Made by a program: the position numbers and the translations under genes. A DNA stretch of 29,701 nucleotides from JBJXGV01 sp046160485 (lineage in GTDB: Bacteria > Orphanbacterota > Orphanbacteria > JBJXGV01), in NCBI GenBank assembly GCA_046160485.1, contig JBJXGV010000050.1:1-29701 (forward strand), given 5' to 3'. The notes below the pieces were generated by a model, which ran no database searches, had not been told where the DNA came from, and was given only the letters and a program-made list of their open reading frames with translations. How positions within the stretch are numbered: position 1 is the stretch's first letter; each line of letters starts with the position of its first letter. This document shows positions 9,027-17,090 of the stretch, in pieces.

Positions 9027-9036
9027 GAGCGCGGCG
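9014..9036. terminator. GC-rich hairpin between convergent genes
   Basis: An 8-bp perfect stem (9014-9021 with 9029-9036) closes a 7-base loop containing the kinase stop codon. It ends exactly where the convergent lipoprotein gene stops (9037). With only ten bases between the two genes, it is well placed as a two-way transcription stop. No T-tract follows on either strand, so it would be atypical for intrinsic termination. Confidence 0.45.
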
Positions 9037-11550
9037 TCATTCCTCCCAAGTCGCTATCAAATTCGCCGGCTTCGCGCCGGCGCTGTCGAATGCGCCCGCG
9101 ACATAAAGAACACCTTCGTAGCTCAGCATGTCGTCGACAGCTCTGTTTGTGCCAGAGCCGAGGCCGCGCCACTGCGCGCCATCCCATCGCGCGATGTTTC
9201 GGATGCCGCGACTCTCCCATTCCGGAATGTTGCCTGCGGCGAAGAGTTGGCCTTCGTGGAACGCGAGGCACGACACCCACCCACCCATAGCATCGCCGAG
9301 ACCCTCACCGAGCGGCTGCCACGACGCCCCGTCCCACTCCGCGATGCGATTGACGACGACGCCACTCGCGGTGAGGAAATCTCCACCGGCAATCAGGCGG
9401 CTGCCGTCGGAGGCGAGGGCGCGAACGGTTCCGTCCAACCCGGACCCCATGGTTCTCCATTCGCTGCCGTCCCATCCGGCGATGTGGTTCGTCGGCACAC
9501 TGTCCACGCGTGTGAACGCACCACCGATAGTGATTGTGCCTTGATGCTCGACAATCACCCATACGCCTCCATTGGGCGTGCCGAGCTGGTCGCGACCGCC
9601 ATCGCTCAATCGCGCCACGTAGTTGACGCCCGTCGGAGACTCCCAATCGCCTTCCGTCCAAGATCCGGCGTAGTAGAGTGCCGGGCCCGAGGCGAAGACG
9701 GCGCCAACTGCAGAAGAAATCCCCCTGGGGGCTACGAGCTCGCGCCATGCAGTGCCGTCCCACGCCGCATGGATGCGGTCAGTCACGTACGAGCCATGGC
9801 GCCCCGTTTGAAGAATCGCTCCACCCACAACGACCTGACCTTGATAGAGCGATGTCTCTGAGAGCTGCCCCGGCCCCAGAGCCAATTCGCGTTGCGGAAA
9901 CCCAGATCCCAACGGGCGCCACTGGCCGCCGGTCCATTGAGCCACGCTGTTCGTCGCGACACCGTCGATCGTCGGGAAGAGTCCGGCAATTACGATGCTC
10001 CCGGCATAGCTCTCGACGCCAGCAATCCATCCGTACTCGCGCGGTCGCAGTGGCAACGAGAGACCTATGTGCCAGTGGTTGTCGCCCTGAGTCGGCGCCA
10101 GCTCTAGAAGAAGAACGTTCGAGATTGGCGAGAGCTGTTCGCGCTCGTCGACAACGCGAATCGCGACGAAGTAGCTCGCGGTGTCGCTCGGGAAGTCAAA
10201 GGTCAGCGACTGCGCTGCCCCGCAAGGGTCGGGTTTGAGGCTGGTCGCGATCGTGCCCGCGTCGAGCCAGTTGTCTTCCGTGACGGGCGTCGACGAAAAC
10301 CGAATATCGTAGGCTGCAGCGCGTCCATCACAGCCGTCATCGCCCGTCGCTGTCCATTCGATGTGCGCTGTTGCTCCGCCCGTCGGGCCGCCACGAAGAT
10401 CTGTCACTGCGGCGGGCGATACATTGTCGATCAGCGGCCCAGCCGACGCGACGTTTGAAATCGCCGACACATTCGCAGCGTTGTCCGCCGCCCGTAACGC
10501 GAAGTAGTACGTGGAATCGTTTTCGAGGCCGTGCACCACAATATTCTCCGAGGTGCCGCGCAACGCGGGAGTGAAGCTGGTGTCGACGCGCGACGCGGTA
10601 TCCCAACTCACCTCGTCGATCGGCATCGTCGAGTACCGGATGTCGTACTGGAACGCGTTCCCCGCGAGGCTGTCGTCCCCCGGGGCAGTCCAAGTCAGCG
10701 CGACGCGCGCAGGGCTCTCGACCGCTGCCGCCAGGTCGTCGACGCGCGCGGGCGGCGTTGTGTCCGGCTTCGTAGTCGCCGACGCAACGTTCGAGATGGC
10801 GGAGGAGAGCCCGCCGGTGTCGAGCGTTCGAATCGCGAAGTAGTAGTTGATCGCGTCCGACAGAGACGCAACCTCGAACATCTCGCTCGCTCCGGCTGGT
10901 TTCGGTGACGGCTCCCCGATGACGAGAGTGGCGAAGTACCAGCTCCCACCGTCTATCGGTGTTGTTGAGTAGCGCAAGTCGTAGAGACCAGCGGTGCCGA
11001 CCGCGCCGTCGTCGCCGGGTGCCGTCCAGGTGAGCACTATCGATGACGCCGTCGACGCTGTGGCCCCAAGATCGGTGATCCGCGCGGGCGGAAGTACATT
11101 TGGCGCGATGGTGGTGCGCGCAGATACCACATCGGAACGATCGCTCCAGTTCGACGCCTCATCCCGCGATCGCAGCACGAAGTAGTACGTCATGTCGCGC
11201 TCGAGATCCTCGATGCGCAAAGTTTCGGCCTGGCCGCTCGCGCGCGGCGCGGGCTCGCCGTCGAATTGCGTAATCGAATCCCATCGTGCCACAGTAATCG
11301 GTGAGTTTGAGTAGCGCACATCGTACGCCGCGGCGGTGCCGACCGGTCCGTCGTCACCCGGTGCCGTCCACGCGAGCGTGATCGACTCCCGCGAAGTCGC
11401 GATGACAGCCAGATCCGCGACGACCGATGGTCGCGCGTGGTCGACCACCGCGAGCGGGTTGTCTTCGTCGCCACATCCCACGATCAGGAAGGCGGCCGCG
11501 ATGAGACGCCGGACGTGCCGGAGGCTGCTTCTTGAGAACGCTTCTTTCAT
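9037..11550 (-). CDS. Lipoprotein with four FnIII domains and C-terminal propeller-like repeats (copy 2)
   Basis: The 837-residue protein has a lipoprotein signal (IVGC, Cys26). Four fibronectin type III domains follow (about 43-147, 153-260, 266-371, 379-485), each with a WTAPGDDG-type core (WTATGDDG in the fourth) and a TYYF.LR-type strand. The remainder (about 490-837) has repeats of 'IA.WDG..W..LGSG' with 'L...G..L.AGG.F', as in delta-60 or kelch-like beta propellers. It is likely tethered to the outer membrane and surface exposed; binding partners are unknown. ATG at 11550 is chosen because it overlaps the upstream paralogue's stop as ATGA (translational coupling) and starts the signal peptide; upstream in-frame sequence is the paralogue's 3' end read out of frame. 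It is paralogous throughout to the next gene. Confidence 0.85.
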   Translation of the reverse strand: MKEAFSRSSLRHVRRLIAAAFLIVGCGDEDNPLAVVDHARPSVVADLAVIATSRESITLAWTAPGDDGPVGTAAAYDVRYSNSPITVARWDSITQFDGEPAPRASGQAETLRIEDLERDMTYYFVLRSRDEASNWSDRSDVVSARTTIAPNVLPPARITDLGATASTASSIVLTWTAPGDDGAVGTAGLYDLRYSTTPIDGGSWYFATLVIGEPSPKPAGASEMFEVASLSDAINYYFAIRTLDTGGLSSAISNVASATTKPDTTPPARVDDLAAAVESPARVALTWTAPGDDSLAGNAFQYDIRYSTMPIDEVSWDTASRVDTSFTPALRGTSENIVVHGLENDSTYYFALRAADNAANVSAISNVASAGPLIDNVSPAAVTDLRGGPTGGATAHIEWTATGDDGCDGRAAAYDIRFSSTPVTEDNWLDAGTIATSLKPDPCGAAQSLTFDFPSDTASYFVAIRVVDEREQLSPISNVLLLELAPTQGDNHWHIGLSLPLRPREYGWIAGVESYAGSIVIAGLFPTIDGVATNSVAQWTGGQWRPLGSGFPQRELALGPGQLSETSLYQGQVVVGGAILQTGRHGSYVTDRIHAAWDGTAWRELVAPRGISSAVGAVFASGPALYYAGSWTEGDWESPTGVNYVARLSDGGRDQLGTPNGGVWVIVEHQGTITIGGAFTRVDSVPTNHIAGWDGSEWRTMGSGLDGTVRALASDGSRLIAGGDFLTASGVVVNRIAEWDGASWQPLGEGLGDAMGGWVSCLAFHEGQLFAAGNIPEWESRGIRNIARWDGAQWRGLGSGTNRAVDDMLSYEGVLYVAGAFDSAGAKPANLIATWEE
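11234..11270. repeat. 37-bp exact direct repeat, copy A
   Basis: This segment is identical to 13753-13789. It lies in the first FnIII domain of the second lipoprotein gene and encodes the conserved QFDGEPAPRASGQ segment. Homology continues on both sides with scattered differences. Confidence 0.9.
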
Positions 11551-14078
11551 CGGTCGTCCCAAACCGCGACCCCGCTCGTCGGCTTCGCGCCCGCGCTGTC
11601 GAATGCGCCGACGGCGTAGAGGACGCCGTTGTAGCTGAGGATGTCGGTGACGGACCCATTCGTGCCAGAGCCGAGGCCGCGCCACTCCGAGCCGTTCCAT
11701 CGCGCGATGTTGCGGATGCCGCGGGACTCCCAATCAGAGAAGCTTCCGCCCGCGAAGAGCTCGCCGTCGTGAAACGCGAGGCACCTCACATACTCGTTCG
11801 CGGCCTCGCCGAGTCCGTCGCCGAGCGGCTGCCACGACGCACCATCCCATTCGGCGATGTGGTTCGCCGCCGCGCCGCCAGCGGTTCGGAAGTCTCCGCC
11901 GGCGATGAGCCGGGCTCCGTCCGACACGAAGGCGCGCACGTTTCCGTCCAGTCCATTGTTCATCGCGCTCCACGAACTGCCGTCCCACATCGCGACGTGG
12001 TTCGCTGGAACGCTATCGATCTCGGTGAACGCGCCCCCGACGATCACCATGCCCTGATGTTCGGCAATCGCGAGCACGCCGGCGTTCGCTTCGCCGAGAG
12101 TTTCCGCGCTGGCGCCAGTTCGGCGTGTGACGTAGTGGTGGCTCACGAGATCAAGAGGAAAGCTCCCGACGGTGTAGTCGCCCGAGTAGTACAGGTACTG
12201 CCCCCAACCCGACACGACATTGACCTGGGCACGCGCGTTCCCGAAGGGTGCCCCCAGATATGTCCAAACCGGCGGGTCCCAGCGATGCAGAAACGGACTC
12301 CGGCTCCACGTGCCAAACGGTCCCTGACCATACAGGACGCCACCTACCACGATAGATCCTTGATACTGCGTCGCGCTCCAAACTGTAGGGGGTGGAATGG
12401 TCGGGTCAGTCGGGCGCCAGAATCCGGAACCCATAGGTTGCCAGCGGTTCCCGTCCCAGAACGCAACGCCGTTGACTTCCACGTTATCGATCTTGTTGAA
12501 GACTCCAGCGATGACGACGCTCCCAGCATATCCCTCGACGCAGTAAATGACCGTGAACTGCCCTAAGGGTTGCATTGGCGAGAGGTCCGTGCGCCAGTAG
12601 TTATCGCCTTCGGAGGGAGTCAGATCCAGCACGAGAACGTTCGAGATCGACGAGATGTGACCAAGCTCGTCGACGGCTCGAATCGCGACGAAGTACAACG
12701 CGGTATCGTTCGGCACATCGAATGTGAGGGACTGCGGCTCGCCGCACGAATCCGGCGCGAGACTGTTGGATACGACGACTGCCCGGGGCCAACTGGCCTC
12801 GTCGATTGGCGTCGGCGAGTATCGAATGTCGTAACTCGCGGCGACGCCCTCGCAACCGTCATCGCCGGACGCGCTCCATTCGAGACGCACAGTTGTCCCA
12901 TTGATCGGGCCGCCACGAAGGTCCGCAATCGCGGCGGGCGGGAAGTCGTCGATCAATGGGCCAGCGGAGACGATGTTTGAAAGTGCCGACCAATTCGACG
13001 CGTTGTCTGCGGCCCGGATCGCGAAGTAGTACGCGGAATCGTTCTGAAGCCCGCGGACGAGCAGGCTCTCCGCGGTACCGCTCAGGCCAGGCGACAAGAG
13101 AGAGTCGGTGCGCGACGCGTTCTCCCAGTCGTTCTCGGTGATGGGCAGTGTCGAGAATCGCACATCATATTGGGCGGCGTTTCCGCGCAGGCTGTCGTCG
13201 CCAGGCGCGGTCCAACGCAGAGCGACACTCATCGGGCTTTGGGCGGTGGCGGCCAGGTTGTCGATTCGAGCGGGTGGTGTCGTGTCAGGCTTAACCGTCG
13301 CAGACACGACATTCGAGACGCTCGACCAGGACCCGGCGCCGAATGTTCGAATGCCAAAGTAGTACGTGGTCGCCTCAGTGAGGAAGCGAACCTCGAGTGC
13401 CTCGAGCGACCCGGTTGGTTGTGGCGACGGCTCTCCAACGAAGAACGTGCCGGCGTACCAGCCATCACCTGCAAGCGACGTTGTCGAATAGCGCACGTCG
13501 TAGAGACTGGCAGTCCCGAAGGCGCCATGATCGCCAGGCGCAGTCCAGGTCAAGACAATCGACGATGTCGTCGCGGGCGCGGCGAAGAGGTCTGTTATCC
13601 GCGCGGGGGGAAGTCCGGTTGGCGCAAGCACGGTCCGGGCGGCGACGATGTTGGAGAGGCTGCTCGCGTTCGATGCGTCATCTCTCGCGCGCAGTGCGAA
13701 GTAGTAAGTCGTGTCAGGCGCGAGGCCCTCTATTCGCAAAGTCTCGGCCTGCCCGCTCGCGCGCGGCGCGGGCTCGCCGTCGAATTGCGCGATCGAATCC
13801 CATCGCGCCGCGGTGATCGGCGAGTTCGAATGTCGCAGATCGTAGGCCGACGCCAGGCCGGCGGTACCGTCATCGCCTGGCGCGGTCCAGCCCAATGTGA
13901 GAGACGCTGGCGATGTCGCAATGATCCCGAGGTCCGCGACATCCGCGGGCCGCGCTCGGTCGATGGGCGCGAGCGATCCGTCGTCGTCGTTGCCACACGA
14001 AGCGACCAAGAGAACCGCGGCCGCGGCGAGAAGTGAGTGCGGCACGGCTCGACGCGAGGCTCTCGGAGCGGATCTCAA
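11547..14078 (-). CDS. Lipoprotein with four FnIII domains and C-terminal propeller-like repeats (copy 1)
   Basis: From TTG 14078 the protein is 843 residues with a lipobox VASC (Cys28). Its architecture is the same as the downstream copy: four FnIII domains with WTAPGDDG-type motifs, then repeats such as 'NHIAEWDGASWQPLGDGLG' and 'NIARWNGSEWRGLGSG'. It is probably an outer-membrane-anchored surface protein. TTG 14078 is preferred because GGAGG (14087-14091) lies 8 bases before it; the longer GTG start at 14096 has no ribosome site. It is first in a two-gene operon and ends ATGA-overlapped with its paralogue. Several stretches are nearly identical to the second copy at DNA level, pointing to duplication and possibly gene conversion. 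Confidence 0.85.
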   Translation of the reverse strand: MRSAPRASRRAVPHSLLAAAAVLLVASCGNDDDGSLAPIDRARPADVADLGIIATSPASLTLGWTAPGDDGTAGLASAYDLRHSNSPITAARWDSIAQFDGEPAPRASGQAETLRIEGLAPDTTYYFALRARDDASNASSLSNIVAARTVLAPTGLPPARITDLFAAPATTSSIVLTWTAPGDHGAFGTASLYDVRYSTTSLAGDGWYAGTFFVGEPSPQPTGSLEALEVRFLTEATTYYFGIRTFGAGSWSSVSNVVSATVKPDTTPPARIDNLAATAQSPMSVALRWTAPGDDSLRGNAAQYDVRFSTLPITENDWENASRTDSLLSPGLSGTAESLLVRGLQNDSAYYFAIRAADNASNWSALSNIVSAGPLIDDFPPAAIADLRGGPINGTTVRLEWSASGDDGCEGVAASYDIRYSPTPIDEASWPRAVVVSNSLAPDSCGEPQSLTFDVPNDTALYFVAIRAVDELGHISSISNVLVLDLTPSEGDNYWRTDLSPMQPLGQFTVIYCVEGYAGSVVIAGVFNKIDNVEVNGVAFWDGNRWQPMGSGFWRPTDPTIPPPTVWSATQYQGSIVVGGVLYGQGPFGTWSRSPFLHRWDPPVWTYLGAPFGNARAQVNVVSGWGQYLYYSGDYTVGSFPLDLVSHHYVTRRTGASAETLGEANAGVLAIAEHQGMVIVGGAFTEIDSVPANHVAMWDGSSWSAMNNGLDGNVRAFVSDGARLIAGGDFRTAGGAAANHIAEWDGASWQPLGDGLGEAANEYVRCLAFHDGELFAGGSFSDWESRGIRNIARWNGSEWRGLGSGTNGSVTDILSYNGVLYAVGAFDSAGAKPTSGVAVWDDR
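13753..13789. repeat. 37-bp exact direct repeat, copy B
   Basis: This is the partner of 11234-11270, at the same place in the first FnIII domain of the upstream paralogue. The 2519-bp spacing matches one gene length, as expected for a tandem duplication. Confidence 0.9.
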
Positions 14079-14116
14079 GGGGTGGTCCTCCGTCACAGTC
14101 TGAGCGTGACAGGGCC

Positions 14117-14122
14117 ACTATA
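14117..14122 (-). promoter_or_regulatory. Candidate -10 box for the FnIII lipoprotein operon
   Basis: Read leftward, this is TATAGT. It would place transcription start near 14110, about 30 bases before the preferred TTG start with its GGAGG site. The -35 position is GC-rich and matches poorly, so this is a modest call. Confidence 0.4.
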
Positions 14123-14234
14123 ACGCCGCAACCTGTGCGGCCGCGAGGGCTCTGCGTCGCGGTGGAGGATGCGGGTGGCGGTGGGCGGGGAATTGATCTT
14201 CGCGGCAAGCCAGCCTTCGGAGCGATTCGCGGTC

Positions 14235-14738
14235 CTAAATTCGACGATCAGCGGCGCGGCGCAGAAACTTGATGTCCTCCAAATCGCGCGGCCGTCCGGC
14301 GGCCTCCTTGCTGCGGATCAGTGCGTCGAGGCCGAGGAAGTGGACGGGGATTTCCTCGGGCGCGCGCGTGATGCTCGCCACCGCGCGGGATGCCCATGCC
14401 TCGTCGAATGCGACGCCGCCAATCTGGTTGAGCAAGTCGATGCGGTTCGGAGGGCGGCCGAACTGAAGAATGAGCCCTTCAACGAGAAGTTCGTCGTGGC
14501 GCGCGATGTTCGGCACGCCGCCTCCCCAGAACTCGACGAGCGCTTCGAACAACGCGCGAGCGTTTGCGTCGGTCCGATCGAAGAAGAAATCGACATCGCC
14601 CGTAAGCCGCGCATGGCCGTGAAAGATCACCGACTCGCCGCCGCCGATCAGATATCGCACGCCGTGCTTGTTGAGAAGACTGATGAATTCAGTCGTGTCG
14701 CGCGAGAAGTGTGCGGGGTCTATGCGGGGCGATGGCAT
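14235..14738 (-). CDS. DUF6036-like nucleotidyltransferase (toxin-antitoxin-type)
   Basis: The 167-residue protein shows a minimal nucleotidyltransferase core: RYLIGGGESVIFHGHAR followed by TGDVDFFF, with Gly-Gly and paired aspartates (D48, D50) of the metal-binding site. Helices with 'RIDLLNQI' and a C-terminal 'DLEDIKFLR' follow, as in the DUF6036/AbiEii-like group. Such proteins transfer nucleotides to RNA or protein targets and often act as toxin or modifier. The start at 14738 is chosen because the conserved region begins just after; ATG 14771 is also in frame. It overlaps the small upstream gene by 19 bp. No ribosome site is seen, so translation is probably coupled. Confidence 0.8.
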   Translation of the reverse strand: MPSPRIDPAHFSRDTTEFISLLNKHGVRYLIGGGESVIFHGHARLTGDVDFFFDRTDANARALFEALVEFWGGGVPNIARHDELLVEGLILQFGRPPNRIDLLNQIGGVAFDEAWASRAVASITRAPEEIPVHFLGLDALIRSKEAAGRPRDLEDIKFLRRAADRRI

Positions 14739-14908
14739 TCGCGCACATCGGGAGAATTCGGCGGATAGCATCGATCCTTGAGGACACGTGCGACGCGCAT
14801 TCGCTCGGCAGGGGTCATTCGCACCTGTTGCTCGATGTCCCAGGCCTCCGCCTCTTCGAAGCTCTTGGCGATGTGGACGATGCGCTCCACGCGATCCATT
14901 GACTCCAT
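14720..14908 (-). CDS. Small helical partner of the nucleotidyltransferase
   Basis: This 62-residue protein reads 'MDRVERIVHIAKSFEEAEAWD', then 'MTPAERMRVARVLKDR' and 'DVRECH'. Small proteins of this pattern (an SF.EAEE.D segment followed by (M/L)(T/S)PEER) are often found directly before DUF6036-type nucleotidyltransferases. The role is unproven; an antitoxin or adaptor is the natural guess. ATG 14899 (residue 4) is an equally possible start. Neither has a well-spaced ribosome site. Confidence 0.7.
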   Translation of the reverse strand: MESMDRVERIVHIAKSFEEAEAWDIEQQVRMTPAERMRVARVLKDRCYPPNSPDVRECHRPA

Positions 14909-14991
14909 GCGGCGAGAATAGGCGGCGACTTCGCCGCGGGCAAGCGCGAATCCGTCGTGCGTGGGTCGCGTGCGACGCCCTGACAAACCGT

Positions 14992-15021
14992 TTGACACGG
15001 CGCGCGGCCGCGTCGTATAAG
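14992..15021 (+). promoter_or_regulatory. Sigma70-type promoter for atpD
   Basis: A perfect TTGACA (14992-14997) is followed, after an 18-base GC-rich spacer, by TATAAG (15016-15021); reading GTATAA instead gives a 17-base spacer. It is the best housekeeping promoter in the window and would start RNA near 15028, leaving a leader of about 165 bases before atpD. Confidence 0.7.
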
Positions 15022-15191
15022 TGCCAGAACGCCAAGTTCATAGGGCTCGATCGGCGCTGCGATTCGGTTCGAGGTTCGACGGCAACGATCGATGATCATC
15101 AGCGCACCCAGCGCGCGTTTCTTGGAATTGACCCCGCGCTTCCGCGGATTTGCTTCGCACGACCACCACGATTCAGGAGATCAGGACCGAG
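15022..15191 (+). other. atpD leader
   Basis: This is the likely untranslated leader of atpD. It contains a small hairpin (15134-15138 with 15143-15147, CTTC loop) and a GATGATCATC palindrome near 15090-15099. I recognise no known riboswitch. The ribosome sites CAGGAGA (about 15174-15180) and AGGA (about 15183-15186) precede the ATG. Confidence 0.4.
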
Positions 15192-16607
15192 ATGAACACA
15201 GGACGCGTTTCCCAGGTGATCGGGCCCGTCATCGACGTCGAGTTCGAAACCGGGAAAATCCCGCAAATCTATTCGGCGATCACGATCGACGAGAAGATCG
15301 ACGGCACGCACATCAAGCTCACGGCCGAGGTCGAGCAGCAGATCGGGCGCAATCAGGTTCGCGCGATCGCGATGTCGTCGACGGACGGCGTGCAGCGCGG
15401 CATGAAGGTCCTCGACACGGGCGCGCCGATTATGGTGCCCGTCGGCAACGCGACGCTCGGGCGCATCTTCAACGTGCTCGGCGAGACGGTCGACCAGCTC
15501 GGCGATCTGCCGGCCGGCACGCCTCGGCGCGCAATTCACGCCGATCCGCCGCACTTCGACGCGCTTGAGCCAAAAACGCAAATGTTCGAGACCGGCATCA
15601 AGGTCGTCGACCTCCTCGCGCCCTACGTGAAGGGTGGCAAGACGGGCCTCTTCGGCGGCGCTGGCGTCGGCAAGACGGTCATCATCATGGAACTGATCAA
15701 CAACATCGCGACGGCGCACGGCGGGTTGTCGGTGTTTTGCGGCGTGGGCGAGCGGACGCGCGAGGGCAACGACCTCTACCTCGAAATGAAGGAGTCGGGC
15801 GTTATCGCGAAGACGTGCCTCGTCTACGGGCAGATGAACGAGCCGCCGGGGGCGCGTCTGCGCGTCGGCCTCGCGGGCCTGACGATGTGCGAGCAGTTCC
15901 GCGACGAATCCGGCCAGGACGTGCTCCTCTTCATCGATAATATTTTCCGCTTCTCGCAGGCGGGCTCGGAAGTTTCGGCGCTTCTTGGACGCATGCCGAG
16001 CGCCGTCGGCTACCAGCCGACCCTCGGAACCGAGATGGGCGAGCTTCAGGAGCGCATCACGTCGACGCGCAAGGGATCGATCACGTCGGTGCAGGCGATT
16101 TACGTTCCGGCCGACGACCTCACCGACCCGGCGCCCGCGACGGCGTTCACCCACCTCGATGCGACGACGGTTCTCTCGCGGCAGATCGCGGAACTCGGCA
16201 TCTACCCGGCCGTCGACCCGCTCGACTCGACGAGCCGCATCATGGATCCGAACGTCGTCGGCGAGGAGCACTACAACGTCGCGCAGAGCGTGAAGAAGAT
16301 TCTGCAGCGGTACAAGGAACTGCAAGACATTATCGCGATTCTTGGAATGGACGAACTCTCGGAAGACGACAAGGCGCTCGTGGCGCGCGCGCGCAAGATC
16401 CAGAAGTTCCTGTCGCAGCCGTTCCACGTCGCCGAGAACTTCACGGGCTTCAAGGGGAAGTACGTGACGCTCGCCGAGACGATCCGCTCATTCAAGGAAG
16501 TCGTCGCCGGCAAGTACGATCATCTGCCGGAGCAGGCGTTCGCGTACTGCGGCGGGATCGACGATGTGATCGCGAAGGCGAAGGAGATCGAGGCGCGCAC
16601 GAAGTAG
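15192..16607 (+). CDS. atpD: F1 ATP synthase subunit beta
   Basis: This is the catalytic subunit of F1F0 ATP synthase, which makes ATP from ADP and phosphate at the membrane-associated F1 head. Its 471 residues are normal for the family. The Walker A loop GGAGVGKT (155-162), catalytic Glu187 in GERTREG, Walker B DVLLFIDN (243-250), ALLGRMPSAVGYQPTLGTEMG and the DELSE motif (387-391, followed by DD rather than the usual ED) are all present. An in-frame upstream ATG exists at 15150, but the family start is MNTGRVSQVIGPVIDV at 15192. It has its own promoter and is followed only by atpC. The alpha, gamma, delta and F0 genes are absent here, a split layout also known from Chlorobi and Bacteroidetes. 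Confidence 0.98.
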   Translation: MNTGRVSQVIGPVIDVEFETGKIPQIYSAITIDEKIDGTHIKLTAEVEQQIGRNQVRAIAMSSTDGVQRGMKVLDTGAPIMVPVGNATLGRIFNVLGETVDQLGDLPAGTPRRAIHADPPHFDALEPKTQMFETGIKVVDLLAPYVKGGKTGLFGGAGVGKTVIIMELINNIATAHGGLSVFCGVGERTREGNDLYLEMKESGVIAKTCLVYGQMNEPPGARLRVGLAGLTMCEQFRDESGQDVLLFIDNIFRFSQAGSEVSALLGRMPSAVGYQPTLGTEMGELQERITSTRKGSITSVQAIYVPADDLTDPAPATAFTHLDATTVLSRQIAELGIYPAVDPLDSTSRIMDPNVVGEEHYNVAQSVKKILQRYKELQDIIAILGMDELSEDDKALVARARKIQKFLSQPFHVAENFTGFKGKYVTLAETIRSFKEVVAGKYDHLPEQAFAYCGGIDDVIAKAKEIEARTK

Positions 16608-16619
16608 GGGTTGGCGCGC

Positions 16620-16783
16620 GCGCGGCGTGCGGGGTGTCGCCCCCGCGGGACGCTTGCTCGTGCTACGCAACTCGCTCGGCTCCGGCGCTCGAGCGCTGCG
16701 ATTCTCGTGAGGCTCGCAAGCGCGGAGTGACCGGCGCAGCGGTCTCGCGACGGCCCTCGGGGGCGACACCCCGCACGCCGCGC
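16620..16783. repeat. 164-bp inverted-repeat (MITE/REP-like) element between atpD and atpC
   Basis: Perfect 26-bp inverted arms (16620-16645 and 16758-16783) flank 112 bp that also contains nested complementary pieces: CGCTTGC near 16651 with GCAAGCG near 16715, and a GCGCTCGAGCGC palindrome near 16697. It has no coding content. It looks like a miniature mobile or REP-type dispersed repeat inserted in the atpDC transcript, where it would fold into a long hairpin. Confidence 0.85.
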
Positions 16784-16826
16784 TCTGAACGGTTAGGGAA
16801 AGCGAAGAGGACAGGAGAGATACGTG

Positions 16827-17090
16827 ATGGCCGAGACTCTGCACTGCGAAATCCTGACGATGGGTGAGTCGTTGTATTCGGGGGCGGCGAAGTTCGTCGT
16901 GGCGACGAGTGTCGATGGCGAGGTGGGTGTGTTGCCGGGGCATGCGCCCCTTGTCTCCGCGCTTGGGGATGGGTCGCTTCGCATCACGGATCCGAGCGGC
17001 AAGATCGAGCGGTTTCGCGCGAGCGGCGGGTTCCTCCACGTCTTCGAGAACCGCGTCACGATTCTGACGAGCGAGTGCGTCCGGGCTTAG
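16827..17090 (+). CDS. atpC: F1 ATP synthase subunit epsilon (short form)
   Basis: The 87-residue protein matches the N-terminal beta-sandwich of epsilon: MAETLHCEILT, LYSG, VDGEVGVLPGHAPLVSALGDGSLRI, GGFLHVFENRVTILTSECV. It joins the central stalk that couples rotation to catalysis. The C-terminal two-helix domain (total about 130 residues in E. coli) is absent, so the inhibitory C-terminal brake is missing; short epsilons are normal in several FCB bacteria. AGGAG (16813-16817) serves either GTG 16824 or ATG 16827; ATG is chosen. It is separated from atpD by the inverted-repeat element. Confidence 0.95.
   Translation: MAETLHCEILTMGESLYSGAAKFVVATSVDGEVGVLPGHAPLVSALGDGSLRITDPSGKIERFRASGGFLHVFENRVTILTSECVRA

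Noticed and set aside
15099..16427. 442-codon minus-strand frame opposite atpD
   Set aside because: It mirrors the codon bias of atpD, has no recognisable motif and no ribosome site.
16620..16783. Simple rho-independent terminator after atpD
   Set aside because: The arms are 112 bp apart with no T-run, and atpC must be read from the same transcript; a repeat element fits better.
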